Shown here piece after piece: positions 28,005 through 37,854 of a stretch of 64,000 nucleotides of DNA; the first letter of the stretch is position 1, and the number at the start of each line of letters is the position of its first letter. A program made the translations under genes and the position numbers. The notes below the pieces were generated by a model. The model had not been told where the DNA came from, did no database searches, and saw only the letters and a list, made by a program, of their open reading frames with translations. Source of the DNA: Noviluteimonas lactosilytica (GTDB lineage Bacteria > Pseudomonadota > Gammaproteobacteria > Xanthomonadales > Xanthomonadaceae); NCBI RefSeq assembly GCF_020866925.1, contig NZ_JAJGAK010000001.1, forward strand, positions 1,780,189 to 1,844,188, given 5' to 3'.

Positions 28005-29885
28005 ATGCACGGTGGCGGGCTCGAACTGGCGTTGGTGTTCCTGCTGGCCGCGGTGGTCGCGGTGCCGGTGTTCCGGCGCTTCGGGCTGGGCGCGGTGCTC
28101 GGCTATCTCGCGGCGGGCGTCGTGCTCGGTCCCTTCGGGTTGCGGGTGATCCGCGATGTCGAACCGGTGCTGGCCGCCAGCGAAATCGGCGTCGTGATGC
28201 TGCTGTTCGTGATCGGCCTGGAGTTGTCGCCTGCGCGCCTGTCGGTGATGCGCAAGCCGGTGTTCGGCGCCGGCGGGTTGCAGATGCTGGTCACCGGCAT
28301 CGCGCTCGCGGGCATCCTGCTCATCCGCAACCTCGAATGGGCGGCCGCGATCGTGATCGGTCTCGGCATGGCGTTCTCTTCGACGGCGGTCGGCCTGCAG
28401 CTGCTCGCCGAACGCAAGACGCTGACCTCCGGGCATGGGCGCCTCGCCTTCGCGATCCTGTTGTTCCAGGATCTCGCGGCGATCCCGCTGCTCGCCGCGA
28501 TCCCGCTGCTCGGCGGCGCGCATGCGGCCGAAGAAGGGATCTCGTGGCTCGCGGTCGGCAAGGCGATCGGTGCGATCGCGGCGGTGGTGATCGGTGGCCG
28601 GCTGTTGCTGCGCCACCTGTTCCGTTTCGTCGCGCGCATCGACATGCCGGAAGTGTTCACCGCCACGGCGCTGCTCACCGTGCTCGGCGCGGCGTGGTTC
28701 ATGCAGCTCGCGGGCCTGACGATGGGCCTCGGCGCGTTCCTCGCCGGCGTGCTGCTCGCCGATTCGGAATTCCGCCACGAACTCGAAGCGCAGATCAAAC
28801 CGTTCGAGGGCCTGCTGCTCGGCCTGTTCTTCATCGCCGTCGGCATGACGATCGATATCGCGGCGGTGCGTTCGGATCCGTGGTTCGTGTGGGCGGGCGT
28901 GACCTTGCTGATGTCGGTGAAGTTCGCGCTGCTGTACGGGATCGGCCGGCTCGCGGGCGGGTTGCAAACGCGCGATGCGTTGCTGCTCGCGTGCACGCTC
29001 GCGCTGGGCGGCGAGTTTGCGTTCGTCGTGTTCGGCGATGCGTTGCGCGCGGGGCTGATCACGCCGGAACTGCGTGGGCATCTCGTCGCGATCGTCGGTG
29101 TGTCGATGGCGCTCACGCCGCCGCTGTACATCGCGATGTCGCGGTGGCTGTCGATGAAGAAGGCGCCCGAACCCGAGAAGTTCGACAAGATCGAATTCGA
29201 CGAAGAACCGAGGGTGCTGATCGCCGGCATGGGCCGTTTCGGCCAGGTGATCGCGCGCCTGCTGGCGGCCCAGCGCATCCCGTTCCTGGCGATCGAACAC
29301 AGCCAGGAGCAGGTGGAGTTCATGCGCCGCTTCGGCAGCAAGATCTTCTACGGCGATCCGGCGAACTCCGAGTTGCTGCGCTCCGCGGGCGCGCAGCACG
29401 TGAGCGTGTTCGTCATCGCGATCGACGACGTCGAATCGAGCCTGCGCACCGTGCGCACCATCCGCCGCCTGTATCCCGAAGCCACGGTGTTCGCGCGCGC
29501 GCGCAATCGCCGGCACGCGTGGGAGTTGATGGACCTCGGCGCGAAAGTCGTGCGCGAGACATTCCATTCGAGCCTGGTGATGGGCGAGCGCGTGCTGGTG
29601 AAACTGGGCCTGGAACCCGAAGCCGCCGCCTCGCGCGCACGCGCCTTCCGCAAGCACGACGAAGCGCTGCTGCGCCAGCAATACCTCGTGCAGGACGACG
29701 ACCAGGCGATCCTGCAGACCGTGCAGCAATCGCGCATCGAACTCGAAGCGTTGTTCGGCGCCGACCGCGGCGAAGGCGTGCTCGGCGGCCTCGGCGACCC
29801 GCGCGCCGAAGGTCGCGCGACGGCGGCGGACGAAGGCGCGATGACGTCGGAAGACGAAGCCTCGATCCGGCCCGGCGACGCTTGA
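28005..29885 (+). CDS. Kef-type monovalent cation:proton antiporter
   Basis: This 626-residue CPA2 antiporter has about 12 membrane segments (residues 5-380, with GLGAFLAGVLLADSEF and FFIAVGMTIDI) followed by an RCK/TrkA-N domain (VLIAGMGRFGQVIARLL, about 405) and a tail. It resembles KefB/KefC, which export K+ in exchange for H+ during electrophile stress, but glutathione gating cannot be confirmed from sequence. GAGGAGG 5 bases before the ATG supports the start at 28005. It converges on the ankyrin gene through a hairpin cluster. Confidence 0.88.
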   Translation: MHGGGLELALVFLLAAVVAVPVFRRFGLGAVLGYLAAGVVLGPFGLRVIRDVEPVLAASEIGVVMLLFVIGLELSPARLSVMRKPVFGAGGLQMLVTGIALAGILLIRNLEWAAAIVIGLGMAFSSTAVGLQLLAERKTLTSGHGRLAFAILLFQDLAAIPLLAAIPLLGGAHAAEEGISWLAVGKAIGAIAAVVIGGRLLLRHLFRFVARIDMPEVFTATALLTVLGAAWFMQLAGLTMGLGAFLAGVLLADSEFRHELEAQIKPFEGLLLGLFFIAVGMTIDIAAVRSDPWFVWAGVTLLMSVKFALLYGIGRLAGGLQTRDALLLACTLALGGEFAFVVFGDALRAGLITPELRGHLVAIVGVSMALTPPLYIAMSRWLSMKKAPEPEKFDKIEFDEEPRVLIAGMGRFGQVIARLLAAQRIPFLAIEHSQEQVEFMRRFGSKIFYGDPANSELLRSAGAQHVSVFVIAIDDVESSLRTVRTIRRLYPEATVFARARNRRHAWELMDLGAKVVRETFHSSLVMGERVLVKLGLEPEAAASRARAFRKHDEALLRQQYLVQDDDQAILQTVQQSRIELEALFGADRGEGVLGGLGDPRAEGRATAADEGAMTSEDEASIRPGDA

Positions 29886-29916
29886 ACCCCAACCCGGTGC
29901 ACCTGAATGTGTAACA

Positions 29917-29937
29917 GCCCCTCTTAGTAAGAGGGGC
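29917..29937. terminator. Hairpin 1 between the Kef and ankyrin genes
   Basis: GCCCCTCTTA-G-TAAGAGGGGC is a perfect 10-bp inverted repeat 31 bases after the Kef stop. It is likely a bidirectional transcript end. Confidence 0.55.
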
Positions 29938-29974
29938 GCGCGTCAGCGCGGGAGATTGGCATGCAACCCCTTGT

Positions 29975-29999
29975 CCGAAGTTTGCGCAGCAAACTTCGG
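29975..29999. terminator. Hairpin 2 between the Kef and ankyrin genes
   Basis: CCGAAGTTTGC-GCA-GCAAACTTCGG is a perfect 11-bp stem with a 3-base loop, about 20 bases from the ankyrin stop on the other strand. Confidence 0.55.
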
Positions 30000-30000
30000 C

Positions 30001-30039
30001 TTCCTGAGAGTGCCGCGCTTAGCGCGGCTCTCTCAGGAA
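30001..30039. terminator. Hairpin 3 overlapping the ankyrin stop
   Basis: TTCCTGAGAG..CCGCGCT pairs with AGCGCGG..CTCTCAGGAA, about 17 bp with one mismatch. The minus-strand TAA stop of the ankyrin gene lies at the loop, so its last codons (LREPR) are part of the stem. Confidence 0.5.
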
Positions 30040-33000
30040 TCGCGCCATCGAGACGCCACCGGGCGTCGCGGGCACGAATTCCGCCGCAACATCCACGAAC
30101 CCGCGCATCACCGCGATCTCGCGCGCGCTGCGGTTCAAGCCATCGCGCAGGTCGGGATCCGCACCCGCGCGCAGCAAGCGCTGCACGACCTGCAACAGGC
30201 CGTGCAACGCGGCGAGATGCAGCGGGCCGAAGCCGCGCGGATCGCGCGCATCGAGGGCGACGGTTTCGTCGAGCAGGCGTTCCAGGCCGGCGAGCACGAC
30301 GTCTTCGTCGCACGCCGTGCCGGGTTCCGCGCGCGCGCCGAGCAACAACAGCAGCGGCGTCACGCCGCCGGCCGCGGGCTGGTCGGCTTCCGCGCCGGCG
30401 AGCAGCAACGTATCGAGCAACGCGACGAGGCGAGGGCGTTCGCGCGCGGTGAATCCGTAGAGCGCGGCGCAATGCAGCGGCGCGAGGCCCTGCGCGTCGC
30501 CCGCGTGCACGTCGGCGCCCGCGGTCAGCAGGCGCGCGACGAGATCGGGCAGGCCGAGCGCGGCCGCGAGCATCAACACGGTGACGTCGCCCGGCAGGCG
30601 CTGTTCGAGCGGCGCGCCCGCGGCGAGCAGGCGTTCGACGATGTCGACCTGGCGCATGCTCACCGCCGCCGACAACGGCGTCGCGCCGGAACGCGCGGCA
30701 AGTTTCGGATCCGCGCCGCGTTCGAGCAGCAGGTCGACCACCGCGCGATGACCGCCGCCGGCCGCGCGCAGCAGCGCGGTGCAACCCTGCGAATCCGTCG
30801 CATCGACGGCCAGGCCGAGGTCGAGCAGGCGACGCACCGCATCGGCTTCGCCGACGATCGCGGCGGACGGCAAGTCCGCCGCGACGAGCGGACGACCCGG
30901 CAACGGCCAGCCGCGCCAATCGAGCCAATCGGCGAGGTCGCGCCGGCCCGACGACAACGCGACACCGAGCGGCGTCTGTCCGTCGGCGGCACGCATGTCG
31001 GGATCGGCGCCGTGCGCGATCAGCGCCTTCAACGCCGATTCGCGACCGAGCGCGGCGGCGAGATGCAGCGCCGTCATGCCGTGCGAATCGCGCGCATCGA
31101 GGTCGACGCCCTGCGCGACGAGGCGTTCGACGACGCGCAACCATCCCAGGCGCACCGCGAGCGCGAGCGGCGGATCGCCCGCGGAGGAAGGCGTGAACGC
31201 ATCGGCGCCGCGTTCGAGCAGGTCGATCGCGAGCAGTTCGAGGCCGCGGCCCGCGTGGTCGCTCGCGACGCATGATGCGAGGAAACGCGCGAGGCCGCCG
31301 GCGCCCGCGGGCGACACCGCGCGGCGCAGCAGCGCCTGCACCGCGGCAGCCGCCACCGGGCCTTGCGCGAGCAACGCGAACATCGCGTTGTCTTCGAACC
31401 CTTCGCGCACGTCGGGATCGGCGCCTTGCGCGAGCAACCAGTCGATGCGCGCGGTGACGTTCGCCGGTGCGTTGGGACCGGCGAGCGGAATCTCGCGCAA
31501 CTCCGCACCTAGTTCGCGCGGCGACAGCAACCCGATGACGGTGTGCATGTCGTCGAAGCGACCCTCGCGGATCGCATCGCGCAACAGCGCGACCGGTGCG
31601 CGATCGACCTGGGTCGTCGCCGTGCCTGCGTCCATCACGGCGGCGGGCAGGGGATACGCCGGATCGAGCACGGCCACGATCGTCCAGCGACCGGCCGACG
31701 CGGCGTGTTCGGCGGCGCGGCGGCCATCGTTGTCTGCGCGCGCGGGATCCAGTCCCAGTTCGAGCAGGCGGCGCACGAGCGCAGCCGACGCGTTGTCCGC
31801 GGTGCTCGCGAGCATCAGCGCATCGCGACCGTCGTGGTCGGCGATCGCGAAGTCGGGGCGATGCGGCAGCAGGCGTTCGAGCACTTCGAGGTGGCCGCCG
31901 CGCGCGGCGTCGAGCCACGGCGTGCGGCCGTCGATGTCGCGCGCATGCACGTCGGCGCCCGCGGCGAGCAATGCGTCGACGATCTCGACGTGGCCGCAGC
32001 GCGCGGCTTCGTGCAATGCGCCGCGACCGCGCGCGTCGCGCGCATCGGCCTTCGCCTTGTGGCGGAGCAGGAGCTGCACGCCGGCGACGTCGTCTTCCTC
32101 GGTGCCGGCGGCGGCGAGCAACGCGGGCGCCGCGCCGGTCAGCTCGGGCTTCGCACCGCGTTCGAGCAGGAAGCGCGCGAGGCGCCAGTTGCCGGCCTGG
32201 CAAGCGATGCCGAGCGGCGTGATGCCGTCGCGGTTGATCGGATCGATGTCGGCGGCCGCATCGCGCAGCAATGCGGCGACGCCCGGATCGGAACTGCGCG
32301 CGGCGTGATGCAGCGGGGTGTTGCCGTCGTTGTCGGCGACGCGCGGGTCGGCGCCGTTCGCGAGCAGCGTCATCACTGCTTCGGGCCGGCCGTGCCAACT
32401 GTCGCGCGTCGCGGCGAGCAGCGGTGCCATGCCGCCGTGCGCCGCATTCACATCGACGCCGTGCTGGATCAGCGTGCGCAGCAATCGCAGGTCCGGGAGG
32501 ATCGCGGCCAGCATCGGCAGCGTGCGCTGGTCGCGTTCGTCGACGGGCGGCAGCGCGTGCGGGTTCGCGCCCATGTCGAGCAGCGACATCGCGCGATCGA
32601 CGCGGCCACCGCGCGCGGCGGCGTAGAGCGCAACGTCGAGGTCGTCCTCGGTGGAAGACATCGCATCGGCGACGTCCGCTTCCGGTTCCATCGCCGCGAG
32701 CAGGGATTCGATGGGCAGCGGCGTCGCGGCGGGCACGCGTTGCAGCAGCGCGTGCAACACCGGTGCGAGCACGGCCAGCGCGATGACCATCGGCCAGCGC
32801 AAACCGTCGGCCACGAGGCCGGGCCACGCGAGCGCGAGCACCGCGCCGATCAGCGTGGCGACGATCGCCGCGACGCCGAGGCCGCGCCACGCCCACGCTT
32901 CGACTTCCGACAATGCGCGCCACAACGCGGCGAGTGCGCCGCCTTCGCGTTCGAGCGTGTGCCAGGTCGGCCACGTCTGCCACAGCACGAGCAACACGAT

Positions 33001-33315
33001 GCCGGCCACGATGCTCAGGCCGATCACCGCCGAAAGACTGCCGGTTTCGCGCAGCGCCGCGAGCGGCCAGGCCACCAGCGCGCCGACCGCGATCACGCCG
33101 ACGACCCACGTCGCGGCGAGCGCCGCCGCATCGCGCGGCCACTTGCCCGACGTGCGCGTGCCGCGCCACCACGAGACCGCGAGCGCGAACGCGGGTTGCG
33201 CGACTGCACCGGCCAACGCGGCCGGCCACGCATCGATCGCGAGCAGCAAGGTCAGTGCGATGCCCGCCAAGGCCGCGCCGCCGATCCGGCCCCAGGGGCG
33301 CGTCGGATCAGGCAT
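30019..33315 (-). CDS. Membrane-anchored ankyrin-repeat protein
   Basis: This 1098-residue protein is in two parts. Residues 1-200 hold several membrane segments ([41 protein letters not shown] and others). Residues 225-1080 hold about 20 ankyrin repeats, with hallmark forms such as [40 protein letters not shown] and [17 protein letters not shown]. Ankyrin arrays bind proteins. The membrane anchor suggests a scaffold at the inner membrane; the partner is unknown. The start overlaps the YcgL gene by 8 bases. The size and membrane location are unusual for bacterial ankyrin proteins. Confidence 0.88.
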   Translation of the reverse strand: MPDPTRPWGRIGGAALAGIALTLLLAIDAWPAALAGAVAQPAFALAVSWWRGTRTSGKWPRDAAALAATWVVGVIAVGALVAWPLAALRETGSLSAVIGLSIVAGIVLLVLWQTWPTWHTLEREGGALAALWRALSEVEAWAWRGLGVAAIVATLIGAVLALAWPGLVADGLRWPMVIALAVLAPVLHALLQRVPAATPLPIESLLAAMEPEADVADAMSSTEDDLDVALYAAARGGRVDRAMSLLDMGANPHALPPVDERDQRTLPMLAAILPDLRLLRTLIQHGVDVNAAHGGMAPLLAATRDSWHGRPEAVMTLLANGADPRVADNDGNTPLHHAARSSDPGVAALLRDAAADIDPINRDGITPLGIACQAGNWRLARFLLERGAKPELTGAAPALLAAAGTEEDDVAGVQLLLRHKAKADARDARGRGALHEAARCGHVEIVDALLAAGADVHARDIDGRTPWLDAARGGHLEVLERLLPHRPDFAIADHDGRDALMLASTADNASAALVRRLLELGLDPARADNDGRRAAEHAASAGRWTIVAVLDPAYPLPAAVMDAGTATTQVDRAPVALLRDAIREGRFDDMHTVIGLLSPRELGAELREIPLAGPNAPANVTARIDWLLAQGADPDVREGFEDNAMFALLAQGPVAAAAVQALLRRAVSPAGAGGLARFLASCVASDHAGRGLELLAIDLLERGADAFTPSSAGDPPLALAVRLGWLRVVERLVAQGVDLDARDSHGMTALHLAAALGRESALKALIAHGADPDMRAADGQTPLGVALSSGRRDLADWLDWRGWPLPGRPLVAADLPSAAIVGEADAVRRLLDLGLAVDATDSQGCTALLRAAGGGHRAVVDLLLERGADPKLAARSGATPLSAAVSMRQVDIVERLLAAGAPLEQRLPGDVTVLMLAAALGLPDLVARLLTAGADVHAGDAQGLAPLHCAALYGFTARERPRLVALLDTLLLAGAEADQPAAGGVTPLLLLLGARAEPGTACDEDVVLAGLERLLDETVALDARDPRGFGPLHLAALHGLLQVVQRLLRAGADPDLRDGLNRSAREIAVMRGFVDVAAEFVPATPGGVSMARFLREPR

Positions 33316-33577
33316 CGGTGCCCCAGTCCTCGGTCATCGGATCCAGGCGGGTCGGCGGGAATTGCACATGGAACCCGCGCGAGGCGAGGTTGTTGCGCAC
33401 CACCTCGGGATCGGCCTGCGCGAGCTTGCGATCGGGCGTCAGCGCGACCTCGAGGACGAACTGCAGTTTGCCGAGTTGCGTGAGCAGCGGCGGCGGCAGC
33501 CGCGCGAAATCATCGCGCTGGGCCAGATACACGTACGTGTCGGCCTGCCGGAGGCTCTTGTAGACGTAGGCTTGCAT
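33308..33577 (-). CDS. YcgL domain protein
   Basis: This 89-residue cytoplasmic protein has a YcgL domain ([20 protein letters not shown], then [20 protein letters not shown]), a small alpha/beta fold widespread in gammaproteobacteria. A structure exists for the family, but its role is unclear. The start at MQAYVYK is the family N-terminus. It overlaps the ankyrin start by 8 bases and so probably heads that operon. Confidence 0.85.
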   Translation of the reverse strand: MQAYVYKSLRQADTYVYLAQRDDFARLPPPLLTQLGKLQFVLEVALTPDRKLAQADPEVVRNNLASRGFHVQFPPTRLDPMTEDWGTDA

Positions 33578-33639
33578 CGCGGACTCGGCGGGATTCGCCG
33601 CGATTGTGTCGGAAACATCGGTGTGACGAAACCCACAGT

Positions 33640-34650
33640 TCAGTGGTAGCCGGCATCCGCCGACACCTTTCCGCGAAACACCGAGTACGACCAGTACGTG
33701 TAGCCGAGGATCGCGGGCAGCAGCACCAGCAGCCCCGCGCCCACGAAAATCTGCGAGGACTGCGCTGCCGACGCCTCCCAGATCGTCATCGACGGCGGCA
33801 CGATGTTCGGCCACAGCCCGAGCACCAGGCCCGCGAAGCCCAGCGCGAAGAATGTGAGGGCGAGGATGAATGGCGCGCCGTCGCGCCCTTCACGCATCGC
33901 CGCGCGCCACAACGCGAATGCGTTGACGAGCGCGAGCAGCGGCACCGGCGAGAGCCACCAGAAATTCCCGCCCTCGAACCAGCGCGCCATGATCCGCGAG
34001 TCGAGGAACGGCAGCCACGCGCTGACCAGCCCCATGAACGCGACCACGACCAGCACCAGCGGCCGCGTCAGCACGCGCGCGATGGCCTGCAGCCGGCCTT
34101 CGGTCTTCAGGATCAGCCACGTAGACCCGAGCAGCGCATAGCCGAACACCACCGACACGCCCGTCAGCATCGAGAACGGGCTGAACCATCCGAACGCACC
34201 GCCGACGTACTTGCCTTCCTGCAACGGCATGCCTTCGACCAGCGCGCCGAGGATCACGCCCTGCGCGAACGCCGCGAACATCGACCCGAGCGCGAACGCC
34301 GCCCCCCACCACGGCTTGCCGCGCTTCTGCGCCTTGAACCGGAATTCGAACGCGACGCCGCGGAACACGAGTGCGATCAGCATCAGCAACACCGGCAGGT
34401 ACAGCGCCGACAGCACCGTCGCATACGCCTTCGGGAACGCCGCGAGCAGGCCCACGCCGCCGAGCACGAGCCAGGTTTCGTTGCCGTCCCAGATGGGCGC
34501 GGCGGTATTCATCATGTGGTCGAGCTGGTGCTCGTCCTCCGCGAACGGCGCGAGGATGCCGAGGCCGAGCACGAAACCGTCGAGCAGCACGTACATCAGC
34601 ACGCCGAAACCGATCACGCCGAACCACGCCACGGGCAGCCAGTACTCCAT
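33640..34650 (-). CDS. cydB: Cytochrome bd oxidase subunit II
   Basis: This 336-residue membrane protein has about 8-9 helices. It opens with [25 protein letters not shown], the CydB N-terminal signature, followed by [10 protein letters not shown]. With CydA it forms the high-affinity quinol oxidase used at low oxygen. The start overlaps the CydA stop by one base. No cydX-like small gene is visible in the 62 bases after it, and cydDC are not in the window. Confidence 0.95.
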   Translation of the reverse strand: MEYWLPVAWFGVIGFGVLMYVLLDGFVLGLGILAPFAEDEHQLDHMMNTAAPIWDGNETWLVLGGVGLLAAFPKAYATVLSALYLPVLLMLIALVFRGVAFEFRFKAQKRGKPWWGAAFALGSMFAAFAQGVILGALVEGMPLQEGKYVGGAFGWFSPFSMLTGVSVVFGYALLGSTWLILKTEGRLQAIARVLTRPLVLVVVAFMGLVSAWLPFLDSRIMARWFEGGNFWWLSPVPLLALVNAFALWRAAMREGRDGAPFILALTFFALGFAGLVLGLWPNIVPPSMTIWEASAAQSSQIFVGAGLLVLLPAILGYTYWSYSVFRGKVSADAGYH

Positions 34651-36041
34651 CACACGGCCTCCTTGTTGCCGACCGACAGCGGCCGCGCGGGCGTCTTGTC
34701 GCCGGCTTCGGTGTCGGGTGCGGGTTCGTGCGCCGCCGGGCCCTTGATCACCAGGCGCGTGAGATACCAGATGCCGGCGCCGAACACGATCGCGTACACG
34801 ACGGCGAAGGTGATCAGCGACGTCCACACCGTGCTCGCCGCGAGCGTCGGCGTCAGCGCATTCGCGGTGCGCAGCGCGCCGTACACGACCCACGGCTGGC
34901 GCCCGATTTCCGCGACCCACCAGCCCGACAGCATCGCGATGAAGCCCGCGGGCAACATCCAGTTCCACCCGCGCAGCAACCACTTCGATTCGAACAACCA
35001 CCCGCGCCGCAACGCGAACAACGACACGAGCGTGAGCACCAGCATCAACGTGCCGATGCCGACCATCACCCGGAACGCGTAGAACACCGGCGCGACCGGT
35101 GGACGATCGTCGGGGTGGAACGCCACGAGCGGCGTGATCTGTCCGTCGAGCGTGTGCGTGAGCACCAGGCTGCCCAGCTTCGGCAGCGCGATCTCGTAGT
35201 CGTTGTGCTGCGCGGCTTCATTGGGAATGCCGAAAATCACGAGCGGCACGCCGCCCGGTTCCTCGCGCCAATGCCCTTCGACCGCGGCGAGCTTCGCCGG
35301 CTGGTGCTCGCCCATGTTCAGGCCGTGCTGGTCGCCGACGAAGACCTGCGCCGGCACCGCGATCGCGGCGAACAGCACCGCGAGTCGCAGCATCCGCTTA
35401 GCTTCCTCGACGTGCGCGCCACGCCGCAGATACCACGCCGATACCCCGCCGATCACGAAACACGTCGTGATGAACGCCGCGAGCACCATGTGCGAAAGGC
35501 GATACGGGAACGAGGGATTGAAGATGATCGCCCACCAGTCGGCGGGCTGGAACACGCCCTGCGCATCGATCACGTGCCCCTGCGGCGTCTGCATCCAGCT
35601 GTTCGCCGCGATGATCCAGAACGTCGAGAGCAGCGTGCCGAGCGCGACCATGCACGTGGCGAGGAAATGCAGTTGCGGCTTCACCCGCTTGAGCCCGAAC
35701 AGCATCACGCCGAGGAACGTGGCTTCGAGGAAGAACGCGGTGAGCACTTCGTAGGAGAGCAGCGGGCCGAGGATGTTGCCGGCGCGTTCGCTGAGCACCG
35801 ACCAGTTCGTGCCGAACTGGAAGCTCATCACGATGCCGCTCACCACGCCCATGCCGAAGGACACCGCGAAGATCTTCAGCCAGAACTTGTAGATCTCCAG
35901 CCACATCCCGTCGCGCGTGCGCAGCCAGCGCCATTCGAGGAAGGCGAGCCAGCTCGCCAGGCCGATGGTGAAAGAGGGAAACAGGATGTGGAAAGAAATG
36001 ACGAACCCGAACTGGATCCGCGACAGCAGCAGAGCATCCAC
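34650..36041 (-). CDS. cydA: Cytochrome bd oxidase subunit I
   Basis: This 463-residue haem-binding subunit starts at GTG (DALLLSRIQFGF), the family N-terminus, with GGAGG about 10 bases upstream; a longer reading would add 25 poor residues. Haem ligand and quinol-loop regions are recognisable (FHILFPSFTIGLASW with a b595-type His, and GLNMGEHQPAKLAAVEGHW in the Q loop). The Q loop is short, as in CIO-type oxidases. Divergent from the DAO/Rieske gene. Confidence 0.95.
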   Translation of the reverse strand: MDALLLSRIQFGFVISFHILFPSFTIGLASWLAFLEWRWLRTRDGMWLEIYKFWLKIFAVSFGMGVVSGIVMSFQFGTNWSVLSERAGNILGPLLSYEVLTAFFLEATFLGVMLFGLKRVKPQLHFLATCMVALGTLLSTFWIIAANSWMQTPQGHVIDAQGVFQPADWWAIIFNPSFPYRLSHMVLAAFITTCFVIGGVSAWYLRRGAHVEEAKRMLRLAVLFAAIAVPAQVFVGDQHGLNMGEHQPAKLAAVEGHWREEPGGVPLVIFGIPNEAAQHNDYEIALPKLGSLVLTHTLDGQITPLVAFHPDDRPPVAPVFYAFRVMVGIGTLMLVLTLVSLFALRRGWLFESKWLLRGWNWMLPAGFIAMLSGWWVAEIGRQPWVVYGALRTANALTPTLAASTVWTSLITFAVVYAIVFGAGIWYLTRLVIKGPAAHEPAPDTEAGDKTPARPLSVGNKEAV

Positions 36042-36182
36042 GTGCCAGTGCCCTCCGCGACGCGCTGTGGGGGGACGACTGCGCCGCGCGGCGTAGTGTG
36101 CGCCTGTCGCGTTCAACTTGCATCACGACGCGCGTTTCACCCGTTCGGGCGCAGGCCCGGGCTGCGCGAAAGGATGGCCGCG

Positions 36183-37769
36183 ATGAACGAGACGATCTCG
36201 AACCGCGATGGCGCCAGTACTTCCCTGTGGATGGCGACGGCCGACGCGCCGGTGTTCGCACCCCTCGATGCCGATGCGCATGCGCGCGTGGTGATCGTGG
36301 GTGCAGGGATCGCGGGATTGACCACGGCGTGGCGCCTCGCGCGAGCGGGCATCGATGTCGTGGTGCTGGAAGAACACGACCTGCACGGCGGCCAGACCGC
36401 GCGCACCACCGGTCATCTTTGCGACGCGCTCGACGATCGCTACTACGATCTCGAACACCTGCATGGCGAACATGGCGCGCGGCTGGCCGCGCACAGCCAC
36501 GGCGTCGCAGTCGACACGATCGAACACATCTGCCAGGAGGAACGCATCGCCTGCGGCTTCCAGCGTTGCGACGGGTTCCTCGTGCGTGGCGAAGGCGACG
36601 GGGATGCGGACGTACTGGATCGCGAATTCGAAGCCGCGCGCCGCGCCGGACTGCAAGTCGAACGCATGGCGGCGCCGCCGGGCGCGATGCGGCGCTTCGG
36701 CCCCGCGTTGCGCTTCCCGCGCCAGGCGCGCTTCCACGCGCTCGAATACACCGCGGGCCTCGCGCGCGCGATCGCGCAGCTCGGCGGGCGCATCCACACG
36801 CATTCGCGCGTCGTCGACGTCGACGGCGGCGCGAACGCAGGCGCGACGCTCGGCAACGGCGCACGCGTGCAGGCCGAGCATGTCGTCGTCGCGACCAACG
36901 TGCCGTTCAACGATCGCCTCGCCATCCATACGAAGCAGGCGGCGTATCGCACGTATGTTGTCGCGCTGCGCCTGGATCCGGGCTCCGTGCCCGACGCCTT
37001 GCTGTGGGACACGCTCGATCCCTACCACTACGTGCGCATCGCGCATGCGCGCAACGGCACGTGGTTGCTCGTCGGCGGCGAAGATCGCAAGACCGGGCAG
37101 GACGACGCGCCGCTCGTGCATTACGAAGTGCTCGAATCCTGGGCGCGCGAACATTTCCCGATGGCGCTCGACCTCGGTTATCGCTGGTCGGGGCAGGTGC
37201 TCGAAACGATCGACGGGCTCGGCTTCCTCGGCCGTAACCCGGGTTTCGCGCACAACGTGTATGTCGCCACCGGCGATTCGGGTAACGGCCTCACGCACGG
37301 CACGATCGCGGGCCTGATCGTCGCCGACCTCATCGTCGACGGCGAATCGCCGTGGCGCGCGCTGTATGCACCGAATCGCCGCACCCTGCGCGCGGCCGAC
37401 ACCTACCTCAAAGAGAACCTCAACTTCGTCCCGTATTACGGCGACTGGGTGAGCGCTGGCGAAATCGAAGGCCTCGATCTGCTGCAGGCAGGAGAGGGCG
37501 CGGTGTTGCGGCGCGGGTTGCACAAGATCGCCGCGTTCCGCGATGACGGTGGCGAACTGCACCTGCACACCGCGACATGCCCGCACCTGGGTTGCGTCGT
37601 GCACTTCAACGAAGCCGAGCGCAGTTGGGACTGCCCGTGCCACGGCTCGCGCTTCGATGCGCGCGACGGCAGCCGGCTCAACGGGCCGGCGATGCACGGC
37701 CTCGCGGCGGTCGACGTCCCGGTACAAGCACCCGAAACCGCGCACGATCGCCCGTCGGTCCGCATGTAA
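36183..37769 (+). CDS. FAD oxidoreductase with C-terminal Rieske domain
   Basis: This 528-residue protein has a DAO-type FAD domain (VVIVGAGIAGLTTAWRLA, near 40, and VYVATGDSGNGLTHG) followed by a C-terminal Rieske [2Fe-2S] domain with both ligand boxes (CPHLGCVVHF and CPCHGSRFD). It belongs to the glycine-oxidase/YhfW-like class; the amine or amino-acid substrate is unknown. AAGGA 8 bases before the ATG at 36183 favours it over the ATG at 36174. The Rieske order is opposite to the flavoprotein at 16.5 kb. Confidence 0.9.
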   Translation: MNETISNRDGASTSLWMATADAPVFAPLDADAHARVVIVGAGIAGLTTAWRLARAGIDVVVLEEHDLHGGQTARTTGHLCDALDDRYYDLEHLHGEHGARLAAHSHGVAVDTIEHICQEERIACGFQRCDGFLVRGEGDGDADVLDREFEAARRAGLQVERMAAPPGAMRRFGPALRFPRQARFHALEYTAGLARAIAQLGGRIHTHSRVVDVDGGANAGATLGNGARVQAEHVVVATNVPFNDRLAIHTKQAAYRTYVVALRLDPGSVPDALLWDTLDPYHYVRIAHARNGTWLLVGGEDRKTGQDDAPLVHYEVLESWAREHFPMALDLGYRWSGQVLETIDGLGFLGRNPGFAHNVYVATGDSGNGLTHGTIAGLIVADLIVDGESPWRALYAPNRRTLRAADTYLKENLNFVPYYGDWVSAGEIEGLDLLQAGEGAVLRRGLHKIAAFRDDGGELHLHTATCPHLGCVVHFNEAERSWDCPCHGSRFDARDGSRLNGPAMHGLAAVDVPVQAPETAHDRPSVRM

Positions 37770-37854
37770 CGACGCTTCCGCATGACCTTCGGCCCGGTCG
37801 CCGGTGGGCCGGGCTGGTACCCTGCGCGCTTCCTTTTTGTAATCGAATCGACCG

